Origin: Durusdinium trenchii
Lineage: Eukaryota; Sar; Dinophyceae; Suessiales; Symbiodiniaceae
Length of the DNA stretch: 64,000 nt
NCBI GenBank assembly: GCA_963970005.1
Contig: CAXAMN010026361.1
Span: forward strand, 1,693,242-1,757,241
Reading direction: 5' to 3'
Shown one piece after another: positions 10,828 to 21,400 of this stretch. The position numbers and the translations under genes were made by a program. Under the pieces are notes generated by a model. The model ran no database searches. It had not been told where the DNA came from and saw only the letters and a list, made by a program, of their open reading frames with translations. Numbering within the stretch: the stretch's first letter is position 1; each line of letters opens with the position of its first letter.

Positions 10828-11150
10828 CGCCGTTTCTTCGTTGGTCGATACAACAGTTCAGCCGATATGGGATGTTGAAGAACCTGGCAGATTTACATCC
10901 TTGGACTTATCGGACATCAGTGGACGTCAACATCCTTGGCCAACGTAGGACGCTTCAACACCCGATCAATCGGCCGCCATGGATGATGCTTCACGGAGAG
11001 GCAAGTTGGACAAGGCCTCTTTTTTTCCCGATTTGACCGCTTTTTGAGAGAGGGAGGTGATCATCGATGTGATGCCATGAGAACAACAGATTACCAAAGG
11101 GTGGCAAATGAGAACAAAAGATAACCAAAGGATTGCCAAAGGATCATGTT

Positions 11151-11340
11151 AGGACGCTACTAGGAGCAAAGGGCATCGCTACGAACGGAGCAAGGACGCT
11201 ACGAACGGGGCTGCTGGCCATACTACTAGGAACAAGGACGCGACTAGGAGCAAAGGGTATCGCTACTAGGAGCGAGGACGCTACTAGGGGCTCCTGGCTC
11301 CTGGCCTTACTACTAGGAACAAGGACGCGACGAACGGAGC
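11151..11340 (+). repeat. dispersed repeat family, core CTACTAGGAGCAAGG (plus orientation)
   Basis: About 190 bases made of variants of CTACTAGGAGCAAAGGGCAT, GCTACGAACGGAG and GGGGCTCCTGGC. The same words occur at 18.1, 22.8, 23.5 and 29.3 kb in either orientation. Confidence 0.85.
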
Positions 11341-11670
11341 TTTTTTGCAGTTTTGATCATCGCATACTAATTGATTCACAGCGGCAGTGCCACGGCGCGC
11401 TGTGCATTTTCCAGCAAGCGTTTTGCTTCGTTTGGCTCCTGTCCCGCCCGAGGCCTTAAGCAATATTTGGAGCGGCCCGGCTCGCACTGGGGAGCTTGCT
11501 GGCGAAGCAGTTCAGGAGGCAACACCTGATTAAATCACTCTCCCACAGCAGTTCGGGAGGGATCCATTGCATAGGGGTCCACAAGAGTTTCCAAGACCAC
11601 AAGAAACTCTTCATCCGAAGGTCATCACATCACAAGTCCCTCTCCCACAGGGCTGGTCCCTTCGTTTCAG

Positions 11671-11852
11671 GTCCGAATCCGAAAAGGGCGCCAAAACGCA
11701 CGTTCCCCGTGCGCATCGCGAGGAGCTCCCAGCGAGTGCAACTCCAAAAGATCAGTCGTGAGCTGAGGCTTCACATCAAAGCCGAATTATGTAGACTCTT
11801 GAATAAACCTCCATATGAAGAGGATGTCCAATTCAAACAGGGAGGTCTATGA
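11671..11852 (+). CDS. candidate exon encoding a basic peptide
   Basis: Strong acceptor CCCTTCGTTTCAG|GTCC, then a lysine/arginine-rich peptide (PKRAPKRTFPVRIARSSQ) and a helix-like stretch (LQKISRELRLHIKAELC). The frame stays open to 11852, but the last part overlaps a short dispersed repeat, so the exon probably ends nearer 11790. Unrecognised. Confidence 0.33.
11800..11827 (+). repeat. 28-bp dispersed repeat, copy 1
   Basis: TGAATAAACC then TCCATATGAAGAGGATGT. The reverse complement occurs at 18885-18911 with one gap and one mismatch. Confidence 0.7.
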
Positions 11853-12011
11853 ATCGAGAGTGTACATTATTGTGCAAAGCTGCATAAGCGCCTACATCTG
11901 TCTGTATAACGACAAGAATGGGGCACAAGTTGCATTTTGCGTGGTGCACCGATGTGTGCTGACATTGGCTTTTGTATGCTTTTGTACCATCAACCATCCA
12001 AAGTCAGCTAA

Positions 12012-12505
12012 GTGAATGGAGCTAAGGGCCCTTCACCTCCTGCTGGCTGCGTTGGGACAATTGGAGCGGGAGCCGCCACAGCAAAAGGCTGGCTTACTAT
12101 AGATGATCCCATGGTCGAAGACGAGTCGAAGATTTCCCAATCTTTCCAGAAAGTGTATCAGGCAAAGTTTCTTATGGCATCAGCCGCTACCAGCTGCCAC
12201 TGGCGGACCTACTAGGTGTAAATTCACTGGCGAAAAGCACCTTCCACAGTCAAAGACTCCGACGTTTTGGTCACAGATTCGACTGTGACTGGCAGTGCTG
12301 CCATGGAGGACTTGACCCCAGGCTTCTGTTCACAAGTGTCTCTAGTAACTCTAGTAGGCTTAGAGGGAACTTGAGAGTTACTTTACTTTGGCAAGGGGGT
12401 GCTCCGGTGCTCCTTGGTTCTTTTTACAACCTTCTGGATTTACAGAGGAACTTCAGCGGCCTTCTTAGCCATGGGCCGCCCCCAGTCTCTCAAATGGATG
12501 GCCAG
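12012..12505. other. region upstream of first TPR exon; no defended exon
   Basis: Holds an open frame with the segment VEDESKISQSFQKVYQAKF near 12.12 kb that could be an upstream exon of the TPR gene, but I cannot place splice sites that link it in phase. Confidence 0.25.
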
Positions 12506-12583
12506 GATGCCCAAAAGGATGCAAAAGAAGCCTTAGCCATCTTCCGGGACTTGCAAGAAGCGGAATGCCCCAAACTCAGTGAG
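12506..12583 (+). CDS. TPR gene exon 1 in window
   Basis: 78 nt, phase 0. Acceptor GGCCAG|GAT, donor GAG|GAATGC (GA). Encodes DAQKDAKEALAIFRDLQEAE and a further short stretch, a TPR helix. Confidence 0.65.
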
Positions 12584-15500
12584 GAATGCTCCTCCGATTT
12601 CTTAAGATTCAACTTGGGTAATCATCGTAACGTGCAAATCTCTCAATGTTCAAGATTTCCCCCTCTTGAAGTCATATGCAATACATGGCATACGTATGAC
12701 ACTAATTAGGGTTGTTTGCATGAGCTCTTGCATAATCAAGATCAAGATATCTCAAAGGCGGAACCCGAAACTGGCAGTTGTGCAAGGTGCAACCAAGGCA
12801 TACGGTGTTTTTCCCGGTGTGCAGAGACATGCACGAGGCGAAGCAACTGCATTGCTGGCTGTCAGCAGAAGCAGCATTGAGCTGGATGTGCATGCAGCCT
12901 CGCAGGCAGCGGTTCAGGTGCAAAGGGGTAGAGCCAGTAGCAGAGCCGCTGTGGATTTGACATCAGTTAGCAAGGTTGCAAAGGTCAAATCGTTCCGCAA
13001 CCATTTTGGGCTTTCCCATGCAGAAAACAAGTGGGCAGCGATGTTTCTGCAGCTGCACAAGACAAGATTGTTTGGTGCGAGCGTGCGTTGACAAGTACAG
13101 TACGTATCACTGAGTTGAAACTAGACCGTGCAGATCAAGTTGTCATAGGTCAGTCTGCAGGATATGGCACGTTGCGCCATGTTTTTTAGGATTCTTTAGA
13201 TTTGGTCTGAAGGAACACATGGCCAAGATTGATCAGCAGCATTATGTCACATTGTGAATGTTCTCAAAGATCTTAATATAACCGCCTTGATATACATTGA
13301 TCAACTACAATGCCATTGTGTGCACTGTTTTGCACAAGGCACTGAAGGTCTTCAGAGATCTGGGCCACGTGAAGGGTGAGATTGCTGCCTTGCATTGCCT
13401 GGCCAAAGTGGATCAGGCGCACCCGCAATTGGTGCGGACGTGTTTGTTCTGAAGCAGAATTGATCAGAAGAGTTCATACACGTTCATACGTCAGAGCAGG
13501 TCCGACTCGTCGTCTTTGTCATTGCCGAGCCATTTGTACTTGATAGCCAACATGCTGACAGTTGTCCCATGGGCAGTGCTTCGGGAGCCTTTCAAACTGT
13601 TTCAAAATCCATCCAAGCGCTTCTGATGGCACAGAACCTGCAGAAACCCCAGAACAGTGCCCCAATTGGAGGAATTTGGCCCATTTAAACTTAATTAAAC
13701 ATCTTTTGTGCATCTTCAGACAAGTGAAAAGTGCTATCTTCGAAGAAGCTCCCACCACGTTATGGACTGGTCGCAGCATGATGTAAACAGAGTTGCGGTG
13801 TTAGAACTGGAGTGAACAGGAACTTCCCTTCCACATCGCCGTATGATGTGGGTCTTCGCAATGCCCAAGCAGAAAAGGCCCTCATGGCCACGACTTCTTG
13901 TGGGACGAAACAAGAGGGATCTGTCTACGTTCCGCCAACGGGCTCTGCCGCAACGCACCTTTCGACTGGGAAGACGAGGCCACCAAAAGCTTTGATGATG
14001 CGAGCTACAAAGCCAGCGAGGTTGGGTGTGGAGGGAAACCAGCCATGCCAGCCATGCTCCAAACGTATGCTGGAAAAAGCAGGAAGAAAGCATGGCTTAA
14101 AGCACTTTGGTGAAGGGAGAACCCAAGTCGTTTTGGTTGGGGAGACCTTGGAGAGGCGGGAGAAGAGGATGTGTATGGATTTGTCATACGCCAGGATCAC
14201 AAGCAGTGCCAGACTACTTAAACCGTGAGATCTGCACTGGGATGATTGGGACCATCTCAAAATCGACATCAAGAGTGTGCAAGCAAGAGCAATGTGTTGA
14301 GCAATTGCTCCTCACGTGTAAACTTAAAAATTTATCCGAAGGACTGACACTTATATTGGGTTCTTTTTGCGGCAAAGCCTTATCTTTTTGTAAAGCGCTG
14401 GGTGGCATCGCACATCGCGGCAGTTTACCGCGACGATCACCTCAAAATCGGTGTAGTTGTGGCGTTGAGGCTTTGAAGAGGGCACGGAAAATCGAGGATC
14501 TCTCCAGAGAAATGGCTCTTTGTGACCCTTGGCAGACTGCTTTTGATTCAAGGAGGTGAGGCTGTGCCTTAGGTTGCGACCTAGATGGTCAAACTTCTCC
14601 AAGCGTGGGGATTTGATTAACCAACATGAACCAACTGTCATTACAGTTTTGCAATGCATGCCTCTTGAAAGATGAAAGATGCCTTTACTCTGGCCAATAG
14701 CAGTCTAGCTAGCAACAGCTAGCTAGCCAGGCTGTGCACACCGAACGGCACGAACGGCATGCCGTGGTCGCCGGAACCCGGTCTGTTCCAGTTGCCCCGG
14801 GTGCCGAGGAGACCGTCTTGGAGGTGAATATCGCCCAGGAGCGGGAAGAGATGAACCAAGTGACTGAGTCGACCATCTCTAACCATGATGTTCAGGCGAA
14901 CATGGGCAACATCGGTGGTGATGTTCAAAAGGCCCCTGCGCAGCGGCTCAGCCGCCTTTTCGGTGCGCTCGCGCTGGTTTCGTTCACATTCCAACGGATC
15001 CCCCCCCCACCACAAACCAATACAAACCATCACCGCTGTGGATGGTTTTTTTGAGCCACCGTGCGCGTCCAGCTGGATGAACGGTGAGCAGCTGGTTCGG
15101 GTTTTCTTCGCAGGACAATCCGAAGAAGGCGGAGGATGCAGCAAAGGACAGTCGACCCGATTACTGTATATGAATAGCATTGAATAGCTGCTGGTGTTGC
15201 TCCATTTACCAATTGAAAAGAGCGAAACAGATCCGATAACGTCACTCTTTCCTGTATGATTAGTCGCTTGTGCGTGTGGCGGCGTATGATACGAGGCCCG
15301 ACGCATGCCGGAAACCCGAGACGTTTTCTCTCGGCAGAGACTTGAAGCTGCAGTTTCCGTCCTGTTCTGAACCTGATCCAAGAAGATGACATTCCATGGG
15401 GCATCCGACATAAACTGCTCCGACAGATTCTTCGACCGAGCTTTAGGTGCTGATGGGGACAGCTAGACTGCTGCAGGGACCTGGGCCGCCTCTGGGCCTC

Positions 15501-18410
15501 GCTACGCTCGTCGCCGTAGCTCGGGCCGACGAAACAGGAGGGAGGCGTGATTTCCAAACTCTTGGAGAGCCAGGCCGGGCGTAACTCGCGGAACGGCAGA
15601 AACGGCAGAAACGGAACGCTCACTCCAGCGATGTGTGACGACGGGATGGTCTTCCAAGCCTTCAGACCATACCCTTTGGGAGCGGAAAGGCCTTCAAAAG
15701 GTATCGAATACGCCTTCAAGGGTTTCAAGGGACCGGAAATGACCAGAATCTCCCCCCCAAAAGGTGAGTTCATTCTGGAGAGCTCCTGTTGCACTCTCAA
15801 GAATCTCAAAGAATCGCGTGTAGACATAGTCTTCATTGCGAGAAAGCTGAGAGTGAGCATGCGTGGGCAAAGCTTAGCTCAAATTTGAGTGTTTTCCATG
15901 CCAGACGCTGCTCGCCAAAGCAAAGTGCTGGACAGCCCGAGCACATGGGGCTTCTGAGGAGCCACATGAGTCGTCAACGGAGGCTGCAAGTTTCCATGTT
16001 TTGGTTTGACGGCTTAGGTGCCATGACCCTTTTTCAACTTGGAGACATAACCCTGGCTGCCAGCGTGACGACTCGGTAACGACTCGGAACGTGCCAAATG
16101 TGATGTGTTTTTTGTCGTGTTCGTGTCTTTTTTTTCGTTTTCTTGTGGTCATATGAATTATCCGGTTTCCAGATGACACGTCGGGTAGTCCTTGGATGTT
16201 CTTCTAGTAGAAGACTCCTTGAGGGATTGGAAGGGGTCTTCTGGGACCAAAAGGGACATTCACTGCCAGGAGCGGAAGATGACCGGCATCAAAGCAGCTG
16301 AGGAGGCGTTGGAACTCTATCGAAGCCTCGGTCAGAAGGATGGAGAAGTGGAGGCCGCGAGAAGAAGTTTGAGCTGCAGTGTTTGGTAATCTGGTAGTAA
16401 ATCATTTTGTACGAAAAACATTGCACACATTTGCAAACCCATCTTGGAGGTTGGTTTCTGTTCATTCTTTTCATGTGAGTCTCAAAGAGGATGAGTAATG
16501 AGGTTTGTCGGTTTGCCGCAGTGATCTCATTAATATTTTGAGAGCAACAGGAGCAACAAAACGCAATACCTTGACAGTGGTGATGTACTTTTTCTGGCTA
16601 CTGTAGACATTCTTCTTGGGCGTTTGGCAGGCATTGGAAGCCTTAGCAGCAGCGACCAAGGAGGATTTTAGCGATGTGTTGAGGCCAGTCAGTTTGGACA
16701 TGTGACATGCACATGCATGTCAACTTGGGTTCGCGAAGCCTTGGTTGTGATCGTCCAAGTATCAAGAGTGCGGTGGGAATCCTACATGAGAACCAACTAG
16801 CAAACCATTCAGCTGTTTTGAGAAGTTGTGGATGCTTTGCAGAGTCTTCAGAGTAGAAGCAGAATTTGCCACTAAGAAGTGGAAGGTGGTTCTCCCACCG
16901 CCAGCCTGTTTGAAGTGGTATGTGTTGCAAACGACCCCGCAATGACCGATGGACCCTTGGGAATCACCTAGAAGAGGCACTGAACCGACGATCCGTGTTT
17001 TCTTCATGCGCGTGATACACGACTGCCGCACACACACGGTGGCCAGTAAGAGCCAATCCCTGGCGGACAAGTTTGCAGAGAGTGGAGACAAGAAGGACCG
17101 CTCGTTCGGATATGTGGTACGATACAGGTGAAGTCCACTTAAATTACCATTGTCGTGGTGGCCCAAGTTTTCATCCCATGTAGCGGTTGGTGTGGCAAAA
17201 GGGCGGGTGTGTCAAAGCTGCGGTATTGGTTTGGGCGTGACAGCTCTTTCTCCTTGGTCGTGGTTGACATGTGATGAAGGTGTGCACAAGGTGTGGCAGT
17301 TGTCCTGCTATGGACATATGATAGATATTGAAATTGAGAGATAAAGTATCCAAGTTGATGAGCTGCATGTGTTGGTCCATCAACAGTGTCACTTCGCTGA
17401 TGGCAATATTGTGCGGAGGCTGTAGCAAGCCCTTCCCCATCCGAGAGCATTGGGTGTTGAAAGATTCGTGACAGTTTCTCTTGATGCCCCCGTGTGCAAA
17501 TGCCTGGGTCAACCATGATCATGACGGGCACTGGTATTGGTGTCTTCAATCTTATGCAATAGGTTTGAGAACTGTCCCGTCAGGCTTCCATCAGTGACCC
17601 AACTCTCTGTTTGTTCATGGGAGAAAGCGGTAGTAGTTATATAGTTTGTGGCATGTGTTCTTTTTTTGCAGGCTCTTGATCCACACTTCCAAATCGATGC
17701 AAGCACAAACGAATTATGTTTCAGCAGTCCAAACGGTCAGGAAGAGGTGCGCGCTTTGCTGATAGCTGCATCCTGCAGAGAAGCCACAGACAGGGAGAAG
17801 GCCACACATGGAGTGTCTAGAGGGAGAGGATGTCCTTTCTGTGTATTCTTGTGAAGAAGTGTCACCCTTAAGATTGCTGTTGAGTGAGACTGGCTTAGTT
17901 TGACTAGCAACAGGTAGCGCACATGAGCAGTATGAGCAGTATGTTCTTTTGTATCAGGTGTGTTGAACCATGTTCGCAGTAGTGTATATTATATAATCAC
18001 AAAACATGATGGAACACTATGAGACTAATTGAGACTATGAGTGATGAATCAGTGCTTTTCATGCGAACAAAAAGCGCTTTTCTGAGGGCCTAACAGGGCA
18101 TGCTACTAGTAGTAATGCCCTTAGCTACTCAGCTACTAGTAGCTACTTTCTGGCCAGGCATTCAAACTGCTTCAACGTGGCCTCAACGCGGCGAAAGAAG
18201 CCGAACGACCTCTCCAGGGTCAGGTGCTGCTTCGAATCGCACGCCTCCACATGGACCGCGAGGATGGGATCCGCTTCCGAAACATGCGGATGGGCCGCAT
18301 CCATCGTCCGGTCGGCCATGGAAATATGCTGAAACCGCAGAGCACAGGAGTCGAAATGGTCCGTGTCTTGTGCAAAATCATGTTTTTTTTGCATTATTTC
18401 TTCATTCATG

Positions 18411-18444
<34 letters not shown>

Positions 18445-21400
18445 CATATTTTTGTTTGAGCAAAACGCTCAATGGCCATCGGAGTATATTGGAGTGGTGA
18501 ATTGATGGGGTATTTGATTTGGGTGTGTTTGTTGGAACCCTCTCACTAGCAAAATAGACAATAAATAGCGTTTCAGTGAAACCAGAGCTCCTACAATGGC
18601 TCTGAGCAGCAGGAGCCCAGTGAAGCGCTGCGAGCAGCAACACAGGCCAAGCCAGTCGAAGCCGTGGCTGGAGTGGTGTTGTTCCACCCGACGCCGAGTG
18701 GATCGTACTGCATAGGGTACCCATGGAGGCATGTTTATTAGCAGTACATTTAGACCTGGCTCAAGCACTGAGCTTTTTAGTCACCTCTCGTGACTGAGAC
18801 TCGGAAGGTGATTCATTTGGGTTTCAGACGGTAGCAGGCGATTACCGGAACTTTAAGAGAAACCCTTCTATTTGGATTGAACAAACATCCTCTTCATATG
18901 GGGGTTATTCACATTTATTTTTCACGTGTCTTTCACTCTATAGTTATAGTCAAGACATGTTAACACAAAGATTTTGTCTTTGCGGAGTGGACTGTGGTGT
19001 CTTTTTGGTTCTCTAAGAGGCTGGAGGCGCCCAGATTCACCCAGGCCGGAAGCATCTTCCGAAATGAACCATATCCCACGAAGAAGATTCGGATCAGCGA
19101 GATTGAATGCATTGAGATCCAGATGGATGCGCATGTGATGCTAGGCAGGGAAAGGGGGGCGGCCACTGGGGTGGCCCATTGGATGTTGTGTTGCAACATG
19201 GTGAGGATTCTCTGAAGTTCCAAGTCTTCATGCTTCGACCGAGGAATCACTAGTAGGGAGTTTCCGCTAATTAGTAGGGCAGGAGCAATATGGAGCAATC
19301 AATCACGTGTGGACAGCAGCAGCTCAAGAGGGACATGATGTGGTTGCAGATGCTCGAGTCCATCAAAATGAAGGAGAAGAAGAGAAAGGTGATGAAAGGG
19401 GTGTATATACCAAAATAGATTGCTATAATTATTATATAAGATATTATAAGAAGAAGCGAGTTATAGCGAGTTCACACCTAAGCAGCAACCAGACTTGCAG
19501 CCAGACTTGGAATGGGGTCTTGAGACGGCGAAAACCTAAGAAGCCTCAACAAGGACATTTAAATTTAGCACATGGATAGCTAATAGAGTTGCCTGGTTGG
19601 AAAGAATATTGATTTCTTTACTAGTCTTTGCACGAGGAATCACCTGGATGCTTGCGGAACATACTCTCACTAAACAAGGACTGCTACTACTACCCGTTGA
19701 ACATATTTTCGTTCATGGTTTTCATATGTTTTCATCAATGTTTTTACACTAATATGAACATGGGCAACCATATGCCAAACCATCAGCGCTAACCAGGACC
19801 AGGCTCTATCAGCCACATCCTGGTTACGTCAGCCAATCGCTGGCTGACGTCCAACTATTCCCTCTCCATGTTCGCTGCTTCTTCCAAGTAGAAAATGATT
19901 ACTTTGTACTGGGGCAACCACCGAGGCTTTTTGAACAATTGATCGCTGCCTGTACGTAGACGTTTGTGGCTGTGGCTCTGAGAGTAACTATATGTACTGT
20001 AACTATCTCCTTTTCCCGCTAGGCAGCTTAGTTTGATGACATCAAGGTTGCAAGAATGCTGAATCATGTTGCAGCTTTCAAGTGTTCTTGGGGATTTCTG
20101 AGATGAATCTGGGTTGTCGTTGTTTTCCCCCTACCAGACCTGTTCAGGCTCCTCTTGTATCGGAACATCCGTGTTCCGTCCATCGGACCATCGTCTCGTT
20201 GTTTTTCTTCCTTCAGGTGCCATGGACGAGGCCTTCCGAGTGGGTGTGGAGCAGGGGCGGCGCTTCAAGGGCCTCCAAGAACGACAAGGAGAAGGGATGG
20301 CATGGCGCTCAGCAGGAGCTCAGCTAATCAAGGAAGATTTGGTGCATATTCATGCATGTTCGCATGAAATCGGAAGTTGAATTCAAGCTGGTTGAAGGAA
20401 CATCTCCAAACAGGGGACCACCAAGTCACTCCCATAAATTCATCATGATACGTCATCAGTTTCAAGCAGTTCGCATCAATTCACCATGCCCACATATATG
20501 TTATCATTGGCATTGCAGCTTTGCCCAGCAAGCCTTCCAGCATTTTGGAAGACTTTTCAGAGCGTGCTTGTGCAAGGTCCTCTTGAAACTGGTGTCACTT
20601 CATCAAATGCGACTGGAGGATGACAAAGCTCTCAAGGCGGGCATCGGGCATTATCTATCTGACTTGTTTGGGAACCCTGAACTCATCGATTCCACAAAGT
20701 CTTTTGGGTGCTCGCGCGCCTCGCAGGTCCAAGACATTGCACCCAATGACCCCCAAATGGCCCGCGTCCGCTTCAAGCGCGTGCGACAGCGCGCCAACAT
20801 CGCGCGGCCCGTACTCTGTCGCTTCCTGCGCCCGTGCAGTTGCTGGAGTACGTCCCAATGCTTTTCAGCTCGGCCGGCGATCGTCAGCTTGAGGGTTTGG
20901 CTTGGGAGCGGATGGTGAGAAGCCTCAGTGTGGGCGCGTCCGTTTGAGCGGAGAGGTCTTTTTGAGCGGAAGATGTAAGAGATTCGTAGAAACAGATAGA
21001 AACAGTGCAAGGTGTTGAACACCTGAGATGGGCAAGATCCGACTGTTTCAGGGGTTCAAGCACAACAGGGTCCAAGCAAACATGAACATTTCGTTTGCAA
21101 CAGCGTCCAATCTAGCGAAGATAATAATGAATCAATAAATTCTGAAACCCGCCTACCTCCTGTTCTCTCCATTCCATGTAAGGACATGTGGCGAGAGTCT
21201 ATTTGATCGCTTTTGATGTTCTCCATCCATGGCAGCACTGTGCGTTTGAGGCCAACTGCTACTTGGAGGCGGGTGATTCGGCCCAGGCAGTGAAGGTGCC
21301 TCGTTCGAAAGCCTTGGAACACCGGAGTACACCTGAAAGGAATTGACTTGGGCAAAGGTTGGTTGTTACATCCAGCAGACTCAGCAGACGTTCTTAATTG

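Noticed and set aside
14719-15411. 230-residue minus-strand open frame
   Set aside because: No motif, composition not protein-like, and it covers a TPR exon and its splice sites on the plus strand.
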